Source: Pagrus major
Lineage: Eukaryota > Chordata > Actinopteri > Spariformes > Sparidae
Direction: 5' to 3'
Assembly (NCBI RefSeq): GCF_040436345.1
Contig: NC_133238.1
Span: forward strand, 3,199,267-3,263,266
Length of the DNA stretch: 64,000 nt
The translations under genes and the position numbers were made by a program. A model generated the notes under the pieces. It saw only the letters and a list, made by a program, of their open reading frames with translations, did no database searches and was not told the origin of the DNA. Shown piece by piece: positions 25,585 to 37,037 of the stretch; position 1 is the first letter of the stretch; every line of letters begins with the position of its first letter.

Positions 25585-26003
25585 ATTCACTGCAGTAAGC
25601 TCAAACTCTTACCAAGTATATTTGTGTTATTTCTAGTCAAAATGTCTAATTTCTAGTCAAAACAAATCTCATTACACTTTTAATAAGACATCTAAAAAGT
25701 AACTTGTTTTTAGACAATTTTTACTTGTTTCAAGCTAATTTTCACTAGAAATAAGTAGAAAAATCTGCCAGTGGAGCAGGATTTTTTTCTTGTAATAAAA
25801 TACTAAAATAATTAGATAAGCAGATTTTTCCACTTATTTCAAATGATAATTTGCTTGAAACAAGTGAAAACTGTCTAAAAACAAGTTACTTTTTAGATGT
25901 CTTATTAAAAGTGTAATGAGATTTGTTTTGACTAGAAATTAGACATTTTGACTAGAAATAACACAAATATACTTGGTAAGAGTTTGAGTTTACTGCAGTG
26001 AAT
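25585..26003. mobile_element. 419-bp fold-back (palindromic) MITE in the HECT 3' UTR
   Basis: Nearly the whole element is one inverted repeat. The left arm from ATTCACTGCAGTAA and the right arm ending TTTACTGCAGTGAAT pair for about 180 bp each around a short AT-rich centre near 25780. The transcript would form a very long hairpin. It lies 90 bp after the HECT stop codon and before the likely poly(A) signal. Confidence 0.88.
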
Positions 26004-26330
26004 TCCTTTAACACAGGATTAGAGCAGTTCACAGTAAGGAATGTTTTTTATCAATGTGCAGTGTTTACAGTTAGTTCTTGATGTCTGCACTTCTAAAGCT
26101 GTTGTTATCCTGGTTAAGTTCCTGCCATATTGCTAACTTGGGTATGGCCAGTACAACTGCTCAAAATATTTCAACCCACAGAGAGCAGTGAATTGTCAGC
26201 TGTTAACCCTATCAAGTTAACCGTTTTGCACTCTAAAGGTTTACACCATTTAAACCTCATACATTAATTGTGGTACTACCGGTGCTGTTAATATTTTTAC
26301 TGTTTTTCCCTTGCCTTGTTCAACATTGAC

Positions 26331-26336
26331 AATAAA
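26331..26336 (+). terminator. Possible poly(A) signal of the HECT gene
   Basis: An AATAAA hexamer lies about 840 nt after the HECT stop codon, beyond the fold-back MITE. It is the first clear plus-strand AATAAA outside that MITE. No cleavage site can be verified. Confidence 0.4.
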
Positions 26337-27206
26337 GTATGTTAAGAACAGCAGTGTGGCCATTGTGATTTTGAGATACTGATATTTATAACTTCCATAA
26401 ATTAGCATCTTATGCGAACCAATATTACCTAGGTGCAAATTTTCTTTTATCCTGAAGACAGTTGTCAGTTCTACAATGGGCAAGACTGTGAGTATGACAG
26501 ATATTAGACCTATAGGACTTTAGAGTAGCCTTTATTGTGTTACTACAAAAATTAGACCTTAATGTGCTAGCTATTACAGTTGTTGGAAACTTACATAATT
26601 AACACATTAAAATCAAAATTTCTTTTGCCTTCATTAAAAATTCAAGAATCCATTAATAAGCAAAAATATTTTATTTCAAGTTACTGCCCCCTAAAATGAG
26701 ATGAAGAACTACACCAGTAGTAGGACCAGTTTAGGACTAACTGAGAGTATCTCTTTGTTTAACGTTGTAATTAAAGTTAGGCTCTGTTGTTGGCTTCCCA
26801 ACACATTTTTAAAAAAGGACGAGAGAACAACAGAGTGTGACAGAGTTGAGCAAGCAAACAGAGACTATGAAGACAGAGCAGCTGTAAAAAAGAGGGAATG
26901 ACAGAAACATTATTTTATAATTGTGTATTGTAAAGCAGAAATGTAAAAAAAAAAATACATCCAACACTCAGCAGATGACTTGGGCCTACTGTAGAAACAG
27001 ACGCTCTCTGCATTTCTCCTTTTCATTACAATACCCAACTCACAGTGACAGTGGCATTTGCAATCCCATATGGTTAGCCTTGTCAATAGTATTGCAATAT
27101 TACGTTTCTTGCGACAGCCCTGCATCAATCAATAATAAAAATAATCATTTGTTTTGTCGCAGTCCTCATGAGAATTAGTCAGTTGGGAGTCAGACAGGCA
27201 TATTGC

Positions 27207-27540
27207 TTACAGCTGACGGTTGATGATGTTCTGCACACATTCAACTGTGGCCATGTAAATGTCCATTCCATGACAATCAGAGGGGCCAAGAGGATCTATG
27301 GATCTTTTAAGCTGCTCCATCTCCAATTCATCCAGAGAATTCTCAAGGACTGGAACATGGACACCTTGGCTGTTGTCACCTTGAATTCCACTGCACTCCC
27401 ACTCAATATTTGGCACATGCAGTTCCTATAGAAAGAAATAACTGTTAAGGTGACAATAAGCTGCACAATTATCTGAATGTTGCTCTGATAAATGAAAATG
27501 TCTTTAAATTTGAGTTACATCTGAATGTAAATAGAGGATT

Positions 27541-27598
<58 letters not shown>

Positions 27599-30500
27599 CA
27601 TACATACATACATACACACATACATACACACACACACACACATATATATATACACGTATACACACACACTCCTATTGTTTACTTTTTCTGTTTATATTTT
27701 TTATCTGCTCATAGTTTTTATTGTATATATGTTGCAGTATTCTTTGCTATTTATACTTTCTGCTTTATACTGTATAGTGTGTGTATTTTTAAGTGTCCAT
27801 ATGCTGCGGTAACACAATTACCCAGTTTAGGATCAATAAAGTGAATCTATGTATTTATCTATTAATTTATTGACATTAAGAGCAGAAATTTTCCCAACTG
27901 CTGCTACAACGGAAGGTATGTTAATATGACTCAAAACTAAATTTTGAAAAACATAAAAAATATCTTAATTCTTTACATTTACTAAAATTAGGTTGGTGGT
28001 ACTACTGTGGGACAAAAAAAAGTATGATATTTTACATACACCTGAGACTTCAGGGTCTGGAACAGGACACAGCATTTGTCCCACTTCCCACAGTTGGTTG
28101 GGTGACAAGTTCTGTTCTGATCTCAATGGATGGTTGTCCCATCCATCATGGAACACATCAAGGGAGGCCTGGAGCCGCGGGATGAAGACATAATGGCAGC
28201 TGAACAAGTGGAGTTCATTTGACAGATCAAGATGTCCTTCATCTTCTAAGGTGTGGAGAACACTATAGAAGACATTTGTCACTGACATGTAGACATCTCT
28301 CCAAAGTCTCTCAATCCTGGAAAAATAGCAGAAATACCTTAGTAAATAGAGGTTTTCTCACAACAGTATGGGTGGTTCATGAACATTCATGAACAATATA
28401 ACACATATATCAATATCATATTTAAAGTTTGATAAGCGCAACATTTATACAGACAAAATGCCAGACAGCGGGTTATCTACAACTTACTGGAAATTCATCT
28501 GATAAACCAAGCTAAGACAACAGCGGTCTATCAACCATAATCAGTGGTGGAAAGTAACATTTACTTGTAGCTTACTTAGCTACAATTTTGAGGCACTTGC
28601 TACTTTATCCTTCCACTCCACTACATTTCAGAGGGAAATATTGTACTTTCTACTCCACTACATTTATTTGACAGCTTTAGTTACTTTTCAGATGAAGATT
28701 TGACACAATGGATAATATAACAAGCTTTTAAAATACAACACATTGTTAAAGATGAAACCAAAAAGCAGTGTGTAGTCGGGCTTACATTTCAGAAGTCTGA
28801 GCTGTTAACAGCTTCACCAAATAGTGATTTTTCCCTCTAAAATTCTCACATGCTTTCATTTCAATAAATGTTCAAATGATCCAATATTTCAGCAAAAATC
28901 AGAGATTAAGTCCAAAAACTGAAACAGATTTGTGTATCAGTACTTTGTTTTTTCTTCTTTCCTCTCCTATTAATCATCTCACCATCCCTCAGATGTATCT
29001 GACCCTTTGGTGGGACCTGACCCTTATGTTGGGAACCAGTGGACTAAACATAAAGGATCTCAATACTTTGTCGACCACAGCCGATTTTTTGTGTGGTGTT
29101 GGATGCCATTGAATCAAAGCAGTCCTTTTCAATGAGGCTGACTCATGTGAAATAGATAGTGGAGGTTGTTGGCCAGAGTTGTTAAATGATTTTTTCCAAG
29201 TTAAACATTTTATTTGGTGTAGTTTCTGTTTATATTTTTAGCATTAACTTCAACTTTTTGGATTATAACAATGGACTATCTAGTTATTTGACAGATGAAA
29301 GAGAGATAACAAGACATAATGCTTCAGTTACTTAAACAGATGTCCCAGCACTAGTATTTTAAGGCCCTCTGCTAACTTTGATCTCTGTAGGTGATTGCAA
29401 GAATATCAGCAATGTTTTCTAAAGCATTGCTAGGTTGTCATAGGCGGATAAATACATTACAAATACATTTTTAGTGAGTTATATTACATGACGAAATACA
29501 TGGCTACTGGTTAATAGATGGCAGGTAAAGTAACCCAGGTGCTTTATGATATCTTGCAAGACATTGTAGGTGTTTCGGTGTAAATTGTGGTGGATGACAT
29601 GTTAAAAAATACCTTTGATTGTGAACACTCTTGCCAGAGATAAAACTCCCAATTCCAGTGCCACGAATTGAGAACATGAGACGTGCTACACCAACATTTT
29701 CGACTCCTTGATCAGCTCTTATCCTGAAAAATGTACATAAATACAACACAATTTTCATGGAATTTTGTGGAACACAAAAAAATGTTATGTTGTTTTTTTT
29801 TTGTTTTTTTTACATATCACAGGACAGTGAGTAGACAGGAAACTTGGGGAAAGCGAGCGGGGGAATGACATGCAGTAAATGGTCCAGCCGGTAGTCAGTT
29901 GAATGGTGCACACCCTTTATAGCCAATTTTTACAGTGACCTAATTGGTCAGTAGTCAGTTGGTTGACACATTTTGATATCGATTGTCTGAATTAACTTGA
30001 TTACCTGTGCAATATAGGTCACCATATGAATTAACCTGGTTAAAAATGAGCCTGCCTTATGTGAAGTTATTAGTTGTGGGGCCATATTCACACAATATCT
30101 TAAACCTATAGTAACTCCTAACTGCAAGACTTAGAGGAAATCCTAAAAATAAGAGGTGTGTCTGCCCTACCTTAAGGACTCCTAAATTTTTGGTTTAAGA
30201 GTACATCTTGGAACATTTTAACACTAAAAGAAGCTCTAATGCCTGTGAATAGTAAGAGAAGGCTGAGAGGACTCCAAAGTCACCTCAGAACCAAGACCTG
30301 CTCACAATCAGTTAGTTAGCTTTTTGGTAATGCAACTCATCACGTCAAGTGTTTGGAAAAACATTTTTATAAACTAACTTTTAAAAACAATTTTTCATTG
30401 TGGCAAGTTAGTACCCAGTTGGCTCACCAACAAGTCAAAACAATAAACTGTTTGCAGCCCTGATGAACATGATATATCTCTGCCGTTTGTCCAAATTATT

Positions 30501-33500
30501 AATCAAACCAAAATGAGCCCAATTTGTTTATATGTTTAGAGTACAACCACACAGATTAAATAAAGCTGGTTTTGTTGCCAATACTGGATTTTAAGGAGAA
30601 TATAGTGCTATATGTAGGACTACTATATAAAGTACTTGAGTGAATATTACTCTTAATTAAATGGCTTCTATCTAGTTTGTTGCACTCCTCTGAATGAAAT
30701 ACTGATTTACCTCTCAACCAAAACTCAAGTTCATTCATGAAAAATGATGTCCTCCATAGAAAAGGGGTCAACCCTGCCCATTTTCTTAGTTTAGACATTA
30801 TCTTTTTTCTTTACTATAATTGTCTCTCAGCAGCTTTGTGACAAGGTCTCAAGAGGAAATCTTAGCATCATTTTGGAGGACTCCAAGTGGTAAGATACGA
30901 TACTTTGTGAATACTAGGGATGCAACAATATTCAATATTTTATTGAACCGCTCAATACGCCCTGTTATGTTTAAAGGCAAACAATACAATACTATGTTTG
31001 CTGTTTAACGTGATTGGATACTGTATATGTTTTTTATAATAAGGTTTGTGGTTTGACTAAATCTGTGCTTTTAATTATTTTTACATGCAATATTGCCTTT
31101 GCTAGTGTGAGTAGTTTTATATTAAGATATCGAAACCGTATCGTTACCGTGGCCCAAAAACTTTGATGCATACCGAACTGTGGGTAAACTCTACCATTGC
31201 ATCCCTATTAAATACAGCCCATGATTCTGTACTTTTACTCTTAATGTGCTTGTACTGTAAACAGTTAGAACTCTTGTTGCTGGGTCCAGTATACTGTTAT
31301 AGTTACTTAGCAATATTATCATGTACATTGTACCTCAGTGGGAAGCCATATTTTTCCACAGACTCCTTGAAAAAGGCCAGGGTTGTAGATGACAGATTGT
31401 TATTTGCAGCTCCAAGGTACATTATCTGAAACAAAAAGAGCCATAATTAAAAAACATATATAATTTAAAACATGTCTATGGCTGTGTCCAAAATCACTCC
31501 TGTATTAACTATTGCCTATAAAATCAACACCGATTTGTTAACTCAGTAGTGAATAGAGATTTCAGACAATTACTTAAAGTGTTGTGCAAAAAATGTTTAA
31601 TTTTCTATTTTTAAAAAAGGTCCAGAATACGAGTCGTGAGTGTGTAGGTTTTAGCTGTTTTGAGGAACTTTGGATGGAGCTGTGCCGAGTAACAAAAATA
31701 AAATAAGTTATGTAACCAATTACTGTAACTGCCTTAACACTGCTTAATAATCATTATTTGTTGTCATTACTGACAGATGTGAAGTCGCAAGATGGTAATG
31801 TTGTCATCTATAAAATGTGGTGCGTTGCATTGTGGGATTGTTAGCAGGAATTGGTGTGCCTGCTATGGACACCATGGCTGTGTCCAAAATAATTCCCTAC
31901 TTATTAAAACAGTGCTCTACATATACAGTCATTTTGTTTTAGTGTCCAAAAGAAAGTCAATTTATCAATTATGTAGTGCCTTCTTAAAAGTAGAGCCTGA
32001 TATGTACACTACAGTGATTATGTAAAATGGTTATGATTTTTATATGTCCAAAATGTCTATTTACTGCTCACTAATGAATAAACGATTTAGTGTATATTAT
32101 ATAGGGAGTACTGAATGGGACAGTGGTTTTGGACAAAAACTTTTTAGTAGACTGGATATACATAGAGTATAGTGAACTATATAGGCATTTGGGATGTCCC
32201 GGTCCGATCAGAAATCAAAACATTTTCAAAGGATTGGAATCGGGTGGAAAAGATCAGGATCACTGATGTATCAAAAATTTAACGTTAGGTTGTCCATACG
32301 TCCATGTTGTAAACACTACACATTTGTAGAGTGGGCGCACAGAAATATACAGTTGACTAGTGCTAGTTGAGTCATTAAGGCTCTATGGTGCATATTCAAT
32401 GTCAACGAGTAGGCGACAATGGCTTCTACTACTGTATATTTCTATGAGTGGGCGTACTGTTCAGGCAACATGAGTGGCAAACCTGTGAAGTGGGTTGGGA
32501 CGAGGCGTGACCAGGAACAGGGTAGTGAGCGAGGGGATTGGATTGAAGGGTCCGACCAATAGCAGCCATGCGGACCGGATGGCTGCTATTAGTCAATTTC
32601 TTTGCAGTTTTGCAGGCGTTAGAGAGAATAGATTTATGTGGTTCCTTTTGCTCTTCACATTGTGTAGGTCGTACTATTGGGCCATAGCCACCATCTAAAT
32701 GATGTTAATAATAATGATCAATCTTTGACAACGTAGACCATAGCTTTAACATCCACTAACACTCAGAAATATGAGTACTTCAACTTAACAGAACAGGATC
32801 TAGCGTAATCTCTCTCTCTTTCTTATAACACACATAACAGTAACGTGGCCCATTTCGTTACAATAATAATTAAAAAAACCTTAAAGGACAACTTGAATGT
32901 GTTCTTTCATTTTTTACAACATTGCCAAAGGATCGGATCGGGACTCGGTATCGGCAGATACTCAAAATCAAATGACTCGGAGGCAAAAAAAATTGATCGG
33001 GACCTCCCTAATTAGGCATACATTTTGGAAAAAACCTACGAAGGACATGCATCATTACTGACTCAGAATATCTATTAAAAACAACAAAAACAATTATACA
33101 TTTTACACAAACCCACCTTCCTGGAGTATCCATCCACTCCGCCGAAAATAACAATGTTATATCTGTTGTGAGAAGAACAAAAATGATTAAATGAATGAAC
33201 ATAGGTTAACATGGAGAGATTGGAATGTAAAGACTTAAGTACAGCACATTTAGCTTTAAAAAATATTTATCTATAGTTTTCAGTTACATTGTATAAACGC
33301 ACAAATTCATTCTTACCGAATCAGCTTGTGGTTCGTGTCAATATGAACAAGAGACCTTGGGCAAGGCACCGAATATGTGCGTCTCACAGTACACCCCATT
33401 GAGGTCAGTCTTGTCAGCACACCTATGGTGTCCACTCTGTGCATTGAAGCCCTTACACGCTCCCACTGAACCAGGCACCCCCTGGATTTAAGGGACCCTT

Positions 33501-34681
33501 TCATCATTCGGTACCCACAGTGTGGCATTGTCAACTTTATGTCAGCAACTATGGCATCCAACTCCTCATCTGTCATTTGACTATACAGTGAAGTCACTGA
33601 CATGTTGTTTTCTGATAGTCTTCTGTGGACTGTATGTCTCGACACTCCCAACAGGATTGCAATGGTTGTGACAGATAAAGGTATTTCAAAAAGATGCTGA
33701 AGATACTCAGGGCTAATATAAAGCTTTGGGCGCCCTACATGATCTGCATGTGTTTGCACCTGAAGATTTGGTTCCAAATTTTGGACATGCTCCCTTTCAT
33801 CCCTGATCAACCTACACAGTTCAGATAGTGTGTCCATGATGCATACTGGAATGTCAATGCTACTTGAAATGGCACTACAGAACACCAGGTCTTGAGTACA
33901 AACAAATTCCATGCGGTCCAAATCCAATGGCCTGTGATTTAAAATATGTAGCAGCCGAGAATGTAGCCTCTCAAGGATGTAGCGACGAAGCAGAACCTGC
34001 CAAAGATAAATGATTTGCCATTAATTTAACCAGCAGCCTGTTCCTCACACAGTCTGACAGTTCATATGGAGAAATGTGAAGTGTGCTAATGACTGATAGC
34101 GGACACGCGGCTGTCAATTTAGAATGATTCTGACTCACTAACATAACAACGGTGGTAAGAACAAAATTGGCCACTGCGGAAACTTCATGAATCCTACAGT
34201 AATTTTAAAAGTAAGGACTTTTCCACACACAAATTAGTGATTGAGGCCCATTGTCCAGGCAACGTTTAACAATCTGTATAGAAAAACATTTGTGGTCAAG
34301 GAAACATTATTTGATACACCTGTAGCAGACCATAATAAGTAAATGTGTGTCATGACTCATGAGTGATGACTAACGCTGTACCATTTAAAATTGACAAAGG
34401 ATGTCACAATGATACAGCCTATAGACTAGTATTGCTGCTTACATTGAAAGACCGAGGGAAACAAGCTAATGGCTAGTAATGAACAGCTCTGTGCATTGGT
34501 TCAAATAAATGGTTTTTCAGTAGCAGGCTTTTGAGAAGCTCCTTTAGTTTTTTCGGCCGCTTCAGTAATTACACATGCGGGCTGACTTTATATTGCGTTT
34601 ATTTAAGAAAAACAAACGTTTACTCACCCACGAGTTGTTCGAAGATCCAAACGACTGGCCTGTGTCATTAACAGCAGCCAT
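27207..34681 (-). CDS. IS3/retroviral-integrase-type DDE transposase of the 18.4-kb element
   Basis: Exons, reading leftward: 34628-34681 ([11 protein letters not shown]), 33317-33996, 33117-33162, 31334-31425, 29613-29723, 28042-28316, 27207-27425; about 490 residues. A helix-turn-helix lies near residues 123-147 ([20 protein letters not shown]). An IS3 OrfB-like segment follows ([15 protein letters not shown]). The catalytic triad reads D238 (HIDTNHK), D295 (RADQGVEN) and E330 ([10 protein letters not shown]), spacing D-x56-D-x34-E, as in the rve fold. Exons 1-6 join with correct splice sites and phase. Exon 6 ends in phase 1 but exon 7 opens in phase 0, so either a one-base change has occurred there or I have missed a small exon. 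The start lies just inside the right terminal repeat, so that repeat probably supplies the promoter. It presumably cuts the element's ends. Confidence 0.87.
27545..27850. repeat. TA/CATA/CA microsatellite and LINE/SINE-type tail in transposase intron 6
   Basis: (TA)n runs from about 27549, followed by CATA and CA tracts to about 27670. Positions 27805-27860 (ACCCAGTTTAGGATCAATAAAG) resemble a common fish retroposon 3' tail. This is the only sequence between the last two transposase exons, so no hidden exon is obvious. Confidence 0.7.
28540..28800. repeat. Common teleost dispersed repeat in transposase intron 5
   Basis: It begins CAGTGGTGGAAAGTAACA and continues with ACTCCACTACATTT twice and TTGACAGCTTTAGTTAC. 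I recognise this as a very abundant fish repeat, probably a non-autonomous DNA element, but I did not find both ends. Confidence 0.6.
30915..31207. mobile_element. 293-bp hAT-like MITE in transposase intron 4
   Basis: Its ends TAGGGATGCAAC and, reversed, TAGGGATGCAAT are inverted repeats. The 8-bp flanks (GTGAATAC and TTAAATAC) match at six of eight positions, as expected for an old hAT insertion. Confidence 0.75.
31480..32150. repeat. MITE-like repeat(s) with TGTCCAAAAT ends in transposase intron 3
   Basis: ATGGCTGTGTCCAAAATCACT at about 31481 and ATGGCTGTGTCCAAAATAAT at about 31878 face a GGTTTTGGACAAAAAC near 32130. This suggests one or two overlapping elements with that inverted end. The boundaries are uncertain. 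Confidence 0.45.
32188..33010. mobile_element. 823-bp non-autonomous hAT-like element in transposase intron 3
   Basis: The left end (TTGGGATGTCCCGGTCC) and the right end, reversed (TTAGGGAGGTCCCGATC), are imperfect inverted repeats. The flanks TATAGGCA (32180-32187) and ATTAGGCA (33011-33018) agree at six of eight positions. No transposase frame is present. Confidence 0.7.
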
Positions 34682-34686
34682 CTGAC

Positions 34687-35010
34687 ACATTTAATTCACC
34701 CTCCTATGACCTCCTGTGTGGGCAACAACATTTTCAGCCAACGTTACTGGGATGTACACTTACAGATCTGTGTACGCATTCACAGATCTTTGCATGCATT
34801 TGTAGATTTGTCTTCACTTGCAAATCTGAATACAGATACGGATTTTTTTTACACACACACAGATCTGAACACGCACACACAGATCTGAACACGCACACAC
34901 AGATCTGAATACGCACACACAGATCTGAACACGCACACACAGATCTGAATACGCACACACAGATTGAGATACGCATTTGCAAATCGTTTTGCACCAATTA
35001 TAGCTCCATA
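34687..35010 (-). repeat. Right terminal inverted repeat with 5-copy 20-bp array
   Basis: Reversed, 34752-35010 equals the left end 16638-16936 except for two fewer 20-bp units. The next block, 34687-34751, equals 17482-17545 (CCCAGTAACGTTGGCTG and onward). Transposase exon 1 begins only six bases inside the point where the match ends. Confidence 0.9.
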
Positions 35011-35015
35011 CCTAC

Positions 35016-35205
35016 CCACTGCCGAGGGTAGATGACTGTGTAGACTGTGTTAGATGGGCTTGTTATGTCAGTAAATTTGATTTACTGAAGGTATATTGGC
35101 AAGTGCCGTTAACTCAGCGTGCCAAGGAAAGATCAGCGTTTGTAATCACAGATTACAAACGCTGCAAACAGATGTTTGCCTATTGCCTACATTGACGGCG
35201 TTTGT
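35016..35205 (+). pseudogene. Gypsy reverse transcriptase, segment after the transposon
   Basis: Directly after the target duplication the frame reads VDDCVDCV, then VSKFDLLKVYWQVPLT and SAFVITD. This is the RT fingers/palm region, with the first catalytic Asp in FDLLK. It continues the RT that stops at 16637. It degenerates near 35205, and the YxDD motif and RNase H are missing before the 3' LTR. Confidence 0.8.
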
Positions 35206-35556
35206 GTTTGTCTCATGTGGTCACTGATTAAACAAGTTTTTTTTTGTGACAAAAGTAATTCATTCTGATTCTTTGTTGTGACTAATTCTGATTGTGTTTG
35301 GAGAAAGGGAAGAAAAGAAAATGTATGACGTGAAATAAAAATGTACAAAATTTTTTTTTTTACCCTGTCACCCGGTGCTGGGTGCTGGCTATTGAGTTGA
35401 TGTTTTGGACATTTTATGATTTTGAGGCCTGTTCAAACATCTTGAGCCATTTGGTTGCTGTAGGCAACATTTCCTTATGAGTTTATATCAAAGTGGGAGT
35501 TTATTTTGGTGCTATGCCAACAAACCTGTTAGATATGTTGTCTTTTAGGGGGGGAG

Positions 35557-36281
35557 TGTTATGGACGGATCAGAGATTCCCCAAGGTCCCATTGTGAACA
35601 GATTTCTCAAGATCTAGGTCACAAGTCATCAGGAGCTATTGGGTGCACCTGTGATGTTCTCCCTCAGCTAACTGCAATCAACCTGGAAGCTATTGAGGAA
35701 AAAAATGCAGATTTTTCTTTTTAATATTCATGGAAAATCGAACTTCAACTAAAATCCACTATACAGAGGGTGTGTCTCATTCAACCAGTATATGAAGACA
35801 TTTCTGCATGAATTTGAGTCAATGGGTCCTGTTGACAACAGATTTCTCAAGCTCTAGATCATCAGGAGCTACTGGGTGCACCTGTGATGCTCTCCCTCAG
35901 CTGACTGCAATCAGTCAACTGGAAGACTATATAAGGGGGTTGCAGTTCCCCTGCTCAGTTTGTTGTGTGTCTTCGAGGAGTCCACATCATCAGTTGGCTT
36001 TCTGTGTTAAGTGTGTTTCACATTTTTCTTTTGGCCAGTTTCCATACTTTGTTTACCCCCTGTTCAGTGACTTCCACTTCACCTTTGGTTTTTGGGTCCA
36101 ATCCTTTTGTTCATCTATCATTTTGATAGAATCAGTGGGTGGCTGTGTGTGTTATTCCACCTTTCAGACACCAAGGGACCAGTTTGCTTTGACCCTTTTT
36201 TATGATTTGTGCAGTATTTTGTTAGTTTCCACAGCTTACGACCCCTGTGCTTGAGGTTTTGCTTTCTGGTGAAACACAACA
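35557..36281 (+). repeat. Gypsy 3' LTR with preceding polypurine tract
   Basis: A TTTTAGGGGGGGGAG tract (35543-35556) is followed by TGTTATGG, the usual LTR start, and the LTR seems to end CAACA near 36281. A TATATAA box lies at 35928-35934. About 130 bp at 35690-35820 resembles the ~170-bp unit of the 48.8-49.3 kb tandem repeat, and U3 sequence is duplicated around it. The exact 3' end is uncertain. Confidence 0.65.
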
Positions 36282-36715
36282 GTCAAATGACCTGGAAGCT
36301 ATTGTAAGGAAAATGCAGACTTTTTAAAAACATATTCATGAAAAATGGAAATGAGGTGTGTCTTAATTGCCCCATTTAGTAATACAATTCGGCATTGGTT
36401 TGGAGTGACATGGAAGCTATGGGGAAAAAAGCCAATATCTTGCATGCATTTATTTTGCAGACATATTTGTATAACACATTAGCAATCAAAAAAGTCTGCT
36501 ACATGAAATCAGTTTAGTATTTTTTATTTTTTTATCAAAATTTTGACTAATATCAAGTAAGCATGAAGAAACATTGTTGTTGTGTAACACAAACAAACAA
36601 TAGGGTAATTTATTGATGGTCCCTAAGTCAACCTCCAGCGCAGCCGAGGTTCTGGGAGGCGAGCTAACCGTCCTCCTGCTGCAAACACTGGGTCAAACCA
36701 AGAGACGCTGTGTAA
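36282..36715. other. Non-coding between the Gypsy LTR and the next element
   Basis: Positions 36285-36420 contain another diverged copy of the 48.8-kb tandem unit (GACCTGGAAGCTATTG onward). The rest shows nothing I can support. Confidence 0.4.
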
Positions 36716-37037
36716 CCCGCAGATTCCACCGAATACGTGTCCGCTGCGTTACAGCTCCACCACGGCAGCGGAGCTGATCAGTTTCACTCTAGTCTATGTG
36801 TTAACTTCCACCAGGGGTCCGTTCCATAAAGCAAGCTCAGAAAAGCGGCGCTTAATGTGAAAAACCTGACTTGAATAAGCCTAACAAATGAGATGAGGCT
36901 AAAGCGGTTCCATAAAGGCCAAGCCACGTCTACGCAATCAGACTAATTCAAGACAGGCTCAGCAAGCCAGACTAATTGCGTGTGCACGCCATTCATAAGC
37001 AGCCCATAAGGTCGAACACAGATCAACCGGATTCACA

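Larger units (their letters stand above)
16638..35010. mobile_element. 18.4-kb two-gene DNA transposon: HECT/UBZ protein plus IS3-type DDE transposase
   Basis: Both ends read TATGGAGCTATAATTGG inward and stay identical through long inverted repeats. CCTAC flanks both sides (16633-16637 and 35011-35015), and deleting the element plus one copy restores a continuous Gypsy RT frame, which is direct proof of insertion. Two convergent genes fill it: a HECT-domain gene (17280-25495, plus) and a DDE integrase-like transposase (34681-27207, minus). Their introns host further insertions (23969-24924, 30915-31207, 32188-33010). The DDE type and the TAT...ATA ends suggest the eukaryotic IS3-like superfamily (IS3EU of Repbase), but that is from memory. 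The element is large for a DNA transposon, mainly because of introns and passengers. Confidence 0.9.
12850..36281 (+). mobile_element. Gypsy LTR retrotransposon, INT-before-RT (Gmr1-like), with nested insertions
   Basis: Five blocks on the plus strand, separated by insertions, form one degraded element: integrase zinc finger and core (12850-13565), integrase C-terminal part (15851-16230), start of reverse transcriptase (about 16430-16632), more RT (35016-about 35205), then a purine tract (35543-35556) and 3' LTR (35557-36281). In most Ty3/Gypsy elements RT precedes INT; here INT comes first, which is known for the Gmr1-like group of fish and other deuterostomes. The insertions are an L2 at 13566-15850 and an 18.4-kb DNA transposon at 16638-35010. 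Frameshifts, an internal RT loss and no recognisable 5' LTR make it a dead copy. Confidence 0.8.

Noticed and set aside
16638..35010. A 6-bp target duplication for the large transposon, which I associate with IS3EU elements
   Set aside because: The flanks agree for exactly five bases (CCTAC); the sixth differs on either side. I report 5 bp and leave the superfamily open.
35700..36260. The 148-residue frame at 35808-36254 as a gene
   Set aside because: It lies inside the Gypsy 3' LTR, has no family motif and crosses the TATA region.
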